DNA from: Dysosmobacter acutus
GTDB taxonomy: Bacteria; Bacillota; Clostridia; Oscillospirales; Oscillospiraceae
Reading direction: 5' to 3'
Length of the DNA: 64,000 bases
Assembly: GCF_018919205.1 (NCBI RefSeq)
Contig: NZ_JAHLQN010000001.1
Coordinates: forward strand, 930,001-994,000
The position numbers were made by a program, and so were the translations under genes. This document shows, piece by piece, positions 53,562 through 61,872 of this stretch (positions are counted from its first letter, which is position 1; each line of letters starts with the position of its first letter). The notes below the pieces were generated by a model. That model was not told the origin of the DNA and ran no database searches. It worked only from the letters and a program-made list of their open reading frames with translations.

Positions 53562-54866
53562 ATGAGTTATCGTGTAGTACACTATATCAACCAGTTCTTC
53601 GCCAACATCGGCGGCGAGGAAATGGCTCATGTGCCCCCCGAGCTGCGGGAGGGCTTTGTAGGCCCCGGTATGGCCTTCAACCAGGCCTGGAAGGGTGAGG
53701 CCGAGATCGTCCAGACCATCGTCTGCGGCGACTCCTATTTCGCTGAGCATGAAAAAGACGCCAAGGCCCAGGTCCTGGAGTGGGTCAAGGCTGCCAAGCC
53801 CGACCTCTTCATCGCCGGCCCCGCCTTTAACGCCGGCCGTTACGGCTATGCCTGCGCCAACGTCGCGCTGGCTGTCCAGGAGGAACTGGGAATCCCCGTC
53901 CTGACCGGTATGTATGAGGAAAACCCCGGCGCTGATCTGAAGGACAAGGTTCTGATCGTTGCCACCGCCAACAGCGCCGCCGGCATGCGCAAGGCCGCCC
54001 CCGTGATGGCCAAGCTGGCGATGAAGCTGATGAAGGGCGAAGAGTTGGGCGCCTCCTGCGAGGACGGCTATATGCCCAACGGCATCCGCCGCAACTTCTT
54101 TGAGAAGGAGCGTGGTGCAAAGCGCGCTGTGAAGATGCTGATCAACAAGCTTGCTGACAAGCCCTTCACCACCGAGTATCCTATGCCCTCCTTTGACCGC
54201 GTGGCTCCGGAAAAGGCTATCAAGGATCTGAGCAAGGCCACCATCGCCCTGTGCACCTCCGGCGGTATTGTTCCCAAGGGCAACCCCGACCATATCGAGT
54301 CTTCCTCCGCCTCCCACTATGGCGAGTACAACATCGCCGGCGTGCAGGATCTGACCGAGGCCACCTACGAGACCGCCCACGGCGGCTACGATCCGGTCTA
54401 TGCCAACGAGGACCCCGACCGCGTTCTGCCTGTGGACGTGCTGCGCGAGTTTGAGCGCGAGGGCAAGATCGGCAAGCTGCACGACTTCTTCTACACCACT
54501 GTCGGTAACGGAACTGCCGTTGCCTCCGCAAAAGCCTTTGCCGCTGAGTACGCGCAGAAGCTCCTGTCCGCAGGAGTGGATGCCGTCATCATGACCTCCA
54601 CCTGAGGCACCTGCACGCGTTGCGGTGCAACGATGGTAAAAGAGATTGAGCGCGCTGGCATCCCCGTGGTGCATATGTGCACAGTTACCCCCATCTCCAT
54701 GACGGTCGGCGCCAACAGAATTGTCCCGACCATTGCAATCCCCCATCCCCTGGGCAACCCCGCGCTGACCAAGGAAGAGGAGTACGCCCTGCGTAAGAAG
54801 CTGGTTTCCCGCGCCCTGGAGGCTCTGACCACCGAGGTGGAGGACCAGACCATCTTCGAGGTCTGA
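53562..54866 (+). CDS. grdB: Glycine reductase component B, selenoprotein subunit GrdB (one UGA-Sec)
   Basis: 434 residues when TGA 54603-54605 is read as selenocysteine (residue 348). The context TST-U-GTCTRCGATM is the known GrdB active site. The frame is open on both sides and ends at TGA 54864-54866 (DQTIFEV). Together with GrdE it attacks glycine and passes the carboxymethyl group to the selenium of GrdA. It is not a pseudogene. Confidence 0.96.
54603..54640 (+). promoter_or_regulatory. Sec UGA codon and SECIS-like hairpin of grdB
   Basis: TGA is followed directly by GCACC...GGTGC with a 12-base loop, the place expected of a bacterial SECIS element bound by SelB. Confidence 0.75.
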
Positions 54867-54878
54867 TTTTGAATGAAG

Positions 54879-54918
54879 ATGCTCCCACGGCGCAACAAAG
54901 GCGCCGTGGGAGAGCATC
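54879..54918 (+). repeat. Strong hairpin between grdB and trxB
   Basis: CTCCCACGGCGC pairs with GCGCCGTGGGAG. It is not followed by a T-tract, so it is more likely an mRNA stabiliser or partial terminator within the operon. Confidence 0.65.
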
Positions 54919-54941
54919 CTTTAAATTAGGAGCGTAAAAGA

Positions 54942-55883
54942 ATGAGCAAAATCTACGATGTTATTGTTCTGGGCGCCGGCCCTGCCGGCCTTGCCGCCGG
55001 CCTTTACGCCGGACGCAGCCGTCTGGACACCCTGATAATTGAAAAGGGCCAGGACGGCGGTCAGATCGCCATCACCAACGAGATCGAAAACTACCCCGGC
55101 CAGCTGCTGGAGGGCGAGAGCGGCCCCAGCCTGATTGCCCGCATGACCGAGCAGGCCAAGAAGTTCGGCACCGAGCGCGTCAGCGACGTGATCAAGAGCG
55201 TGGAGCTGGACGGCGATGTGAAGAAGCTGGTGGGTAATAAAGGCGAATACCTTGCCAAGGTCGTGATCATTGCCACCGGCGCATTCCCCCGCCCCATCGG
55301 CTGCAAAAATGAGGCTCAGTATGTGGGCAAGGGCATTTCCTTCTGCGCCACCTGTGACGCAGCGTTCTTTGAGGACTTTGAGGTCTATGTGGTGGGCGGC
55401 GGCGACGCTGCCGTGGAAGAGGCCATGTATCTGACCAAGTTCGCCCGCAAGGTGACCATCATTCACCGCCGCGACGAGCTGCGTGCCGCCAAATCCATTC
55501 AGGAGAAGGCGTTCAAGAATCCCAAGCTGAACTTCATGTGGGACACCGTGGTGGATGAGGTGGACGGCGACGAGATCCTCTCCAAGATGATCGTCAAGAA
55601 CACCAAGACCGGTGAGCTGACCACTGTGGAGGCGGATCCCGAGGACGGCATGTTCGGCCTTTTCGGCTTCATCGGCCTGCTGCCCAACTCCAAGCTGTTC
55701 GATGGCATCATCGACATGGAGAACGGCTACATCAAGACCGACGACAACATGCACACCAACCTTCCCGGCGTCTATGCCGCCGGTGATATCCGCGTGAAGA
55801 GCCTGCGCCAGGTTGTCACAGCTGCCGCCGACGGCGCCATCGCCGCCATGCAGGCTGAGCACTATATCGCAAATCTGAAGTAA
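54942..55883 (+). CDS. trxB: Thioredoxin reductase of the glycine reductase operon
   Basis: 313 residues. FAD motif VLGAGPAGLAAGLYAGR, redox CATCD, NADPH-type motif VVGGGDAAVEEA and C-terminal YAAGDIR. Transfers electrons to the TrxA encoded 14 bases downstream for reduction of the GrdA/GrdB couple. Confidence 0.95.
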   Translation: MSKIYDVIVLGAGPAGLAAGLYAGRSRLDTLIIEKGQDGGQIAITNEIENYPGQLLEGESGPSLIARMTEQAKKFGTERVSDVIKSVELDGDVKKLVGNKGEYLAKVVIIATGAFPRPIGCKNEAQYVGKGISFCATCDAAFFEDFEVYVVGGGDAAVEEAMYLTKFARKVTIIHRRDELRAAKSIQEKAFKNPKLNFMWDTVVDEVDGDEILSKMIVKNTKTGELTTVEADPEDGMFGLFGFIGLLPNSKLFDGIIDMENGYIKTDDNMHTNLPGVYAAGDIRVKSLRQVVTAAADGAIAAMQAEHYIANLK

Positions 55884-55897
55884 GGAGACTGAGAGTT

Positions 55898-56215
55898 ATG
55901 CTGGAAGTTGATAAGAATACTTTTGAGGCCGAAGTGCTTCAGGCCAGCGGCAAGGTGGTAGTGGACTTCTACGGCGACGGCTGTGTGCCCTGCGCCGCTC
56001 TGATGCCCCACGTCCACGGCTTTGCCGAAACCTACGGCGACAAGCTGAAGTTCTGCGCCCTGAACACCACTAAGGCGCGCCGCCTGGCCATTGGCCAGAA
56101 GATTCTGGGCCTGCCCGTCATCGCCGTCTATGAAAACGGCGCGATGATCGACTCCTGTGTCAAGGACGACGCTACCCCCGAGAACGTCGAGGCCATGATC
56201 AAGCGCCACATCTAA
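55898..56215 (+). CDS. trxA: Thioredoxin with GCVPC active site
   Basis: 105 residues. The normal WCGPC is replaced by GCVPC (in YGDGCVPCAAL), a form known from glycine reductase thioredoxins of amino-acid-fermenting Clostridia. Cis-Pro in GLPVIAV is present. Confidence 0.95.
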   Translation: MLEVDKNTFEAEVLQASGKVVVDFYGDGCVPCAALMPHVHGFAETYGDKLKFCALNTTKARRLAIGQKILGLPVIAVYENGAMIDSCVKDDATPENVEAMIKRHI

Positions 56216-56291
56216 GGTGGATGGCGCCACAAAGCGGTAGAACGCTGCCAAGCAGCTTTCTATAAATTCATTGCAAAGGAGGAAAAGAGAC

Positions 56292-56768
56292 ATGAGCATT
56301 TTAGCTGGCAAAAAGGTCATCATCATCGGTGACCGTGACGGCATTCCCGGTCAGGCCATCGAGGCCTGCGCTGTGAGCGCTGGAGCTGAGGTCGTGTTTT
56401 CCTCGACGGAGTGCTTCGTCTGAACCGCCGCTGGTGCAATGGATCTGGAAAATCAGAAGCGAGTCAAGGAGTTCGCTGAGCAGTATGGTCCCGAGAACGT
56501 TGTCGTTCTGTTGGGCGCTGCTGAGGGCGAGGCTTCCGGCTTGGCTGCTGAGACGGTCACCAATGGTGACCCGACTTATGCCGGTCCGTTGACAGGAGTC
56601 CAGTTGGGACTCACGGTTTACCACGTGTGCGAGCCTGAAGTGAAGGCTGAGTTTGACGAGGCTGTCTACGAGGAGCAGGTCTCCATGATGGAGATGGTTC
56701 TGGATGTGGATGATATCATCAGTGAGATGAGTGCCATTCGCGATCAGTACTGCAAGTATTTGGGCTAA
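56292..56768 (+). CDS. grdA: Glycine reductase selenoprotein A (one UGA-Sec)
   Basis: 158 residues when TGA 56421-56423 is read as selenocysteine (residue 44), in [13 protein letters not shown], the defining GrdA motif. It carries the carboxymethyl-selenoether to component C. A GC-rich stretch (ACCGCCGCTGGTGCAATGG) that can fold follows the UGA. The 170 bases after the gene contain a perfect GGCGGCGGCT hairpin (56783-56804) and no gene. Confidence 0.96.
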
Positions 56769-56938
56769 TGACTGAGCTTGGGGGCGGCGGCTTCAGCCGC
56801 CGCCTCTGTCCGTCTTTTAGGCGCATTCTGCGTCGATGTGGATGATCGCAGAAGGCCGCACTCGGAGGACGCAGCGCTGCTGCAATGATCCATGGCGATG
56901 AACTACATTTTTGAAAATGCAGAGAGGACGATTTTCTT

Positions 56939-58477
56939 ATGAAGAGTGTTATCAAAGGCGCGGGCTATATCCTGGTACATACGCCCGACATGGTGATTCA
57001 CAACGGCACCACCCAAACCACCGAACGCATCGTCAATCCCGACGGTGACTACCTCAAGGAGCTGCCCAGCCACATCCGCAGCTTTGAGCAGACCCTGAGC
57101 TATTGGCCCAACCAGGTCTACATCGGCAACAAGACCCCCGAGGACCTGGCCGGTGTGGAGCAGCCCTGGCACGACAAGACCTGCGACGTGAACGAGCGCT
57201 ACGGCAAGTTCGGCCAGATCATGCCCCAGGAGGAGTTCCTGCTTCTGATGCAGGCCTGCGATGTCTTTGATCTGGTGAAGATGGATAAGGAGTTTGTGGC
57301 TGAGCACAAGGCTGCCCTGGCCGCCAACCCCCTGATTGACGAGACCATTATGGCCCGCATCAACGACGGCGTCGAGGGCGCCGAGGTTGCCCGTCTGGTG
57401 GCGGAGGAGCACTCCGAGGGCCTCTATCATCACGACAAGCTGGTGGGCTGCGTCAACCGCGCCCATGACATTGACGTGAACCTGTCCGCCCACGTGATGC
57501 ACGAGAACATCGTGTCCAAGGCATCCTCTGTGCTGGCCCTGCTGTCCGCTGTGAAGAACGCGGGCATCAGCAAGGATGAGGTGGAGTATGTTGTCGACTG
57601 CTGCGAGGAGGCCTGCGGCGATATGAACCAGCGCGGCGGCGGCAACTTTGCCAAGGCGGCCGCCGAGATTGCCGGGCTGAGCTGCGCCACCGGCTCCGAT
57701 GCCCGCGGCTTCTGCGCCGGTCCGGCCCACGCCATGATCGAGGCCGCCGCTCTGGTGGAGTCCGGCGCCTATAAGACCGTCATCGTCACCGCCGGCGGCT
57801 GCACCGCCAAGTTGGGCATGAACGGTAAGGACCACGTGAAGAAAGGCCTGCCCATTCTGGAGGATATGGTGGGCGGATTCGCCGTTGTGGTCACCCAGAA
57901 TGACGGCGTGAACCCCGAGATCAACCTGGAAATCCTGGGCCGCCACACGGTGGGCACCGGTTCCGCCCCTCAGGCCGTCATCGGCTCCCTGGTCACCGAT
58001 CCCCTGGAGCGCGCCGGCCTGAAGGTCACTGATATCGACAAGTTCTCCCCCGAGATGCAGAACCCCGACATCACCAAGCCCGCCGGCGCCGGTGACGTGC
58101 CTTTGGCCAACTACAAGATGATCGCCGCCCTGGCTGTCAAGCGGGGCGACATCGCCAAGGCCGACCTGGCCAAGTTCACCGTCGAGCACGGCCTCACCGG
58201 CTGGGCTCCCACCCAGGGCCACATTCCTTCCGGCGTGCCCTACATCGGCTTTGCCCGTGAGGACATCCTGGCCGGCGCCATCCAGCGTGTGATGATCATC
58301 GGCAAGGGCTCTTTGTTCCTGGGCCGCATGACCAACCTCTTTGACGGCGTATCCTTTGTGATCCAGAAGAACTCCGGCGCAGGCGACAATGCGGGCGTCA
58401 GCGAGGAAGAGGTCAAGGGCATGATCGCCAAGGCCATGAAGGAGTTTGCCGCCACTTTGATGGCTCAGGCCGAATAA
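56939..58477 (+). CDS. grdC: Glycine reductase component C, subunit beta GrdC
   Basis: 512 residues. Ketoacyl-synthase-like fold (CCEEACGDMNQRGGGNFAK, GFCAGPAHAMIEAAAL). With GrdD it takes the acyl group from GrdA and releases acetyl phosphate, giving ATP via acetate kinase. Confidence 0.95.
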   Translation: MKSVIKGAGYILVHTPDMVIHNGTTQTTERIVNPDGDYLKELPSHIRSFEQTLSYWPNQVYIGNKTPEDLAGVEQPWHDKTCDVNERYGKFGQIMPQEEFLLLMQACDVFDLVKMDKEFVAEHKAALAANPLIDETIMARINDGVEGAEVARLVAEEHSEGLYHHDKLVGCVNRAHDIDVNLSAHVMHENIVSKASSVLALLSAVKNAGISKDEVEYVVDCCEEACGDMNQRGGGNFAKAAAEIAGLSCATGSDARGFCAGPAHAMIEAAALVESGAYKTVIVTAGGCTAKLGMNGKDHVKKGLPILEDMVGGFAVVVTQNDGVNPEINLEILGRHTVGTGSAPQAVIGSLVTDPLERAGLKVTDIDKFSPEMQNPDITKPAGAGDVPLANYKMIAALAVKRGDIAKADLAKFTVEHGLTGWAPTQGHIPSGVPYIGFAREDILAGAIQRVMIIGKGSLFLGRMTNLFDGVSFVIQKNSGAGDNAGVSEEEVKGMIAKAMKEFAATLMAQAE

Positions 58478-58488
58478 GGGAGGCAATC

Positions 58489-59640
58489 ATGAGTAATTTG
58501 GAAAAAACAATTGCCAAGGCATTCTTGGAGATGGCTGAGGGCCTGGAAAACGGTTCCTACGGCGTCCGTCCCAAGATTGCCCTGACCGGCATGGGCAGCG
58601 AGCATGGCGAGGAAAACGCCATGGCCGCCGCCAAGATGGCCGCCGGGCGCGGTGTGGATGTGTACTACATCGGCACCCTGGAGGCGGAAGGCGTCACCAC
58701 CGTCAAAGTGGCGGATGAGGACGAGGGCCACAAGAAGATGGAGCAGATGGTGGAGAACCACGAGGTGGACGGCGCGGTCACCATGCACTTCCCGTTCCCC
58801 ATCGGCGTTTCCACTGTTGGCCGGGTCGTTACCCCGGCCAAGGGCAAGGAGATGTTTGTGGCCAACACCACCGGCACCTCCAGCGCCGACCGCATCGAGG
58901 GCATGATCAAAAATGCCGTTTACGGCATCATTGCGGCCAAGGCCTCCGGCGTGCAGAACCCCACTGTGGGTATCCTGAACGTGGATGGCGCCCGCCAGAC
59001 CGAAATGGCCCTCAAGCAGCTGCAGGAGGGCGGTTATGACTTCCAGTTCGCCAACTCCGCCAGGGCCGACGGCGGCGCCGTCATGCGCGGCAACGATGTG
59101 CTGCAGGGTACGCCCGACGTGATGGTCACCGATTCCTTAACCGGCAACGTGCTGATCAAGATGCTCTCCGCTTACACCACCGGCGGCAGCTTTGAGGCCA
59201 CCGGATATGGCTATGGCCCCGGCATCGGCAAGGGCTACGAAAAGCTGATCCTCATCATCTCCCGCGCCTCCGGCGCACCTCTGATTGCCAACGCTCTGGA
59301 ATTTGCCGCACAGCTGGTGCAGGGCAAGGTGTTCCAGGTTGCGGCCGAGGAGTTTGCCAAGGCGGAAAAGGCAGGATTGAACAAAATCCTGGAAGCTCGC
59401 AAGGCCGCGGCCAAGCCCGCAGCCGAGGAGGAAGAGGTCAAGGCGCCTCCCGCGGAGCCTGTCACCGCCAGCATTCCCGGCATCGAGGTCATGGACCTGG
59501 AGGATGCTGTGAAAGCCCTGTGGAAGGCCGGCATTTACGCTGAGTCCGGCATGGGCTGCACCGGTCCCCTGGTGATGATGAGCGAGGCCAACCATGCCAA
59601 GGCCCTGGAGATTCTCCAGAAGGCCGGATATGTGGGCTAA
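58489..59640 (+). CDS. grdD: Glycine reductase component C, subunit alpha GrdD
   Basis: 383 residues. PlsX/phosphotransacetylase-like fold (ALTGMGSEHGEEN, VTDSLTGNVLIKM) and a C-terminal extension with an Ala/Glu/Pro linker and active Cys in GMGCTGPLVMM. It begins 11 bases after grdC. Confidence 0.95.
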   Translation: MSNLEKTIAKAFLEMAEGLENGSYGVRPKIALTGMGSEHGEENAMAAAKMAAGRGVDVYYIGTLEAEGVTTVKVADEDEGHKKMEQMVENHEVDGAVTMHFPFPIGVSTVGRVVTPAKGKEMFVANTTGTSSADRIEGMIKNAVYGIIAAKASGVQNPTVGILNVDGARQTEMALKQLQEGGYDFQFANSARADGGAVMRGNDVLQGTPDVMVTDSLTGNVLIKMLSAYTTGGSFEATGYGYGPGIGKGYEKLILIISRASGAPLIANALEFAAQLVQGKVFQVAAEEFAKAEKAGLNKILEARKAAAKPAAEEEEVKAPPAEPVTASIPGIEVMDLEDAVKALWKAGIYAESGMGCTGPLVMMSEANHAKALEILQKAGYVG

Positions 59641-59657
59641 AAGAAGGAAGCGAGCAC

Positions 59658-59951
59658 ATGAAAGTCAACGATGTCATTGAAAAATGCGAAAAGGAATTGA
59701 CCACCGAAGAGCTTATTGACCTGGTGGCCAACCACAACCGGCAGGTGGATCTGATCTTTGCGGAGAAAAAGAGCGACGAGGACGGCTATCTCAGCTGGGA
59801 TGCTGAGAACTGGACCTCCGTGGACGGCAAGCGGTTCATCCGCAGCTATTCCCTGGGGGGCCGGGTCCTGTCCGACTACTCCGGCTACAACAAGTACGAC
59901 ATGAAGGGGTACTTTGAGCCGGAGAAGGCCAAAGAGGTTCGCCTGAACTGA
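59658..59951 (+). CDS. Small unknown protein at the end of the grd operon
   Basis: 97 residues, soluble and acidic, with a helical start (IEKCEKELTTEELIDLV) and an aromatic-rich second half (SWDAENWTSVDG, SGYNKYDMKGYFEP). 17 bases after grdD, with GGAAG upstream, and before the operon terminator, so it is cotranscribed. I do not recognise the family. Confidence 0.75.
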   Translation: MKVNDVIEKCEKELTTEELIDLVANHNRQVDLIFAEKKSDEDGYLSWDAENWTSVDGKRFIRSYSLGGRVLSDYSGYNKYDMKGYFEPEKAKEVRLN

Positions 59952-59955
59952 GCCA

Positions 59956-59992
59956 AAAGAGCGCGCGGAACGTTCCGCGCGCTCTTTTTCTT
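59956..59992 (+). terminator. Terminator of the grd operon
   Basis: AAGAGCGCGCGGAAC pairs perfectly with GTTCCGCGCGCTCTT and is followed by TTTC. Confidence 0.9.
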
Positions 59993-60003
59993 AATATGGG
60001 CAG

Positions 60004-60564
60004 CTATTTCCTGGGCCGCAGGGCAAGGCCGGCTCCGCCGCCAATGACGCCGCCCAAGATGTGAGTCAGGTGGGACACGTTGTCCTGCTGGGTAAAGCCC
60101 TCATAGATCTGACCGCCCAGGTAAATGACGGCAATCACAATCAGGGTCAGAGGAATTCCGTCCCGTCCGCTCCCGGTGACGGAGGAGAGGAGGATGAAGG
60201 CGAAGACCACTCCGGAGGCGCCCAGCAAAGCCGTTCCGGGGAAGAAAAAGACCTCAGTCAGACCGGTGACCAGGGCGGTGATGGCGATGACCGCCGCGAC
60301 CCGGAGGCTTCCGTACTTCTCCTCCAGCATGGGACCGGTGAGGAGAAGAAGGACCATATTTCCGCTGTAGTGGGCCCAATTGGCATGCCCCAACACATGG
60401 CCAAAGAGGCGGAAGTAAAAGAGCGGGTCCACAAGGGAACTGCGGTACACGCTGAACAGATGCATGTTGGACCAGCCGGAGGTGAATTGGTTTAAAAGAA
60501 GGACTGCCATGGAGAGCAGCGCAAAGGTCAGCACCACCGGAGCGTTGTATCGGATTTTTGGCAT
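60004..60564 (-). CDS. Rhomboid-family intramembrane serine protease
   Basis: 186 residues with six predicted helices. Catalytic Ser in LLGASGVVFAF and His in VSHLTHILGG; NxxxH-like motif in HYSGNMVLL. ATG 60564 follows GAGGTGATC; an in-frame GTG 9 bases earlier would consume that site. Confidence 0.85.
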   Translation of the reverse strand: MPKIRYNAPVVLTFALLSMAVLLLNQFTSGWSNMHLFSVYRSSLVDPLFYFRLFGHVLGHANWAHYSGNMVLLLLTGPMLEEKYGSLRVAAVIAITALVTGLTEVFFFPGTALLGASGVVFAFILLSSVTGSGRDGIPLTLIVIAVIYLGGQIYEGFTQQDNVSHLTHILGGVIGGGAGLALRPRK

Positions 60565-60600
60565 GTTGATCACCTCGGGATATGATTTGGCGGGGGAAAG

Positions 60601-61174
60601 GGTTTCTACTCAAAAGAAAATAAAACGCAGTATATCATATATAAAAGCTGATATATTGCACAAAAGTGAATACTGCGGATTTGGAAAGCACAACCTTGAA
60701 CTTTGACGGGCTACTTGGAGAAGAAAAAGCGGGGAAATGGATCGTGTCTGCGTTGAAAAACTGGACGGCACATAATTGCGGGCACTCGCACCAGCGGAAA
60801 CGGTTGGAAAAGGGAAGGAAAGCCGCGCATGTTCTTTGGCTTCAGGAAAAGGAAGATGTGGCTTTATTATAGAGCAGAGTCCAGAACACTGTCAAATTTT
60901 TGAAATTGGCGTTCTGGACAAAAGCACGCTCAAAAATTTAGAAGAAAATTTGGAATGATCAAAAGAAGATAAGAAACTGCAAAGGATTCAGGATTTCGTC
61001 AAATTGACTAAACAGATGCGTAAGAGGCGGATGAATTTTGCGGTGATTAAATCATAATGCTGAAGAAACCGATTGAGCTTCCCAACTCTTGGGGAACAGG
61101 GAGAATGGAGTTCCCATATCTTGTGATCGATAAAGGGTACATCCGATTTGTGAAAATTCACTGTGTGAAATTTG
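60601..61174. other. AT-rich stretch without a supported gene
   Basis: About 570 bases of lower GC than the flanks. Short open frames occur, such as one with IFEIGVLDKSTLKNLEENLE near 60895-60956, but without ribosome sites or continuous coding character. It looks like degraded coding sequence from an unknown source. Confidence 0.4.
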
Positions 61175-61203
61175 TTGAATCCGCACAAAATTTATCATAT
61201 AAT
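61175..61203 (+). promoter_or_regulatory. Promoter for the GH3 operon
   Basis: TTGAAT, 17-base spacer, TATAAT, about 95 bases upstream of the first gene. Confidence 0.7.
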
Positions 61204-61301
61204 GAATATAATTGGTATACATAATATGAATACCATAGAGCGCCTGCAGCTGCAGAGACAACCGCCGCCTTCACCGGGAGCGGGGAAGAGGGGGAAGGGA
61301 C

Positions 61302-61853
61302 ATGGTCCTGTTTGGTGTAATGGGATTTGCCTTGTTCTTCCTCAGTGACTGGAATGATCTGCACCGGGGTGACAAGCGCCTCTGCTGGCTGTTCCCGGCC
61401 GGGGCGGTGCTTTTTTGCTCAGCGGTTGCGGCGGAGAGCCGTCCCGGAGCGGCACCGCTTACCGGAGCCTGGCAAATCATAGCCGCGGCTGCGGCGGTTA
61501 TATTTTTGGCGCTGGAGGTCTATTCGCTGTTTTTTGCCCTGCCGGCCGGTGACTCTTACGGCAAGCCGGGCGCAAAGCGGCCGGCGCTGACCCAGGGCGT
61601 TTATGCGCTTTGCCGCCATCCCGGCGTTTTATGGATGATCGGGCTGCTGATCTGTCTGTGGCTCTCCTGCGGCCTGCCGCTTTTGTGTGTGGCGGTGTAC
61701 AGCCTGCTGGATGTGCTTTTGGTGGTCTACGAGGACCGGTGTGTGTTTCCGGTGCTGCTGGAAGGATATGACGCGTATCAGAAGAGGACGCCGTTTTTGG
61801 TGCCTTCTGCCGGCAGCATCCGGGAGTTTCTGGCGTCCAACAAAGGAGATTGA
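61302..61853 (+). CDS. ICMT/PEMT-like membrane methyltransferase-type protein
   Basis: 183 residues with five or so membrane helices. The C-terminal half carries the isoprenylcysteine/phospholipid methyltransferase pattern: LTQGVYALCRHPGVLWMIG, then YEDRCVFPVLLEGYDAYQKRTPFLVP. A related membrane protein without methyltransferase activity cannot be excluded. GGGGGAAGGG lies before the ATG. It is 19 bases upstream of the GH3 gene. Confidence 0.65.
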   Translation: MVLFGVMGFALFFLSDWNDLHRGDKRLCWLFPAGAVLFCSAVAAESRPGAAPLTGAWQIIAAAAAVIFLALEVYSLFFALPAGDSYGKPGAKRPALTQGVYALCRHPGVLWMIGLLICLWLSCGLPLLCVAVYSLLDVLLVVYEDRCVFPVLLEGYDAYQKRTPFLVPSAGSIREFLASNKGD

Positions 61854-61872
61854 GAGAAAGAGGGTGTGTTCC

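Noticed and set aside
54603-54605. In-frame TGA in grdB as a nonsense mutation
   Set aside because: It lies at the known GrdB selenocysteine position, is followed by a SECIS-like hairpin, and selA, selB and tRNA-Sec are adjacent. The same holds for TGA 56421 in grdA.
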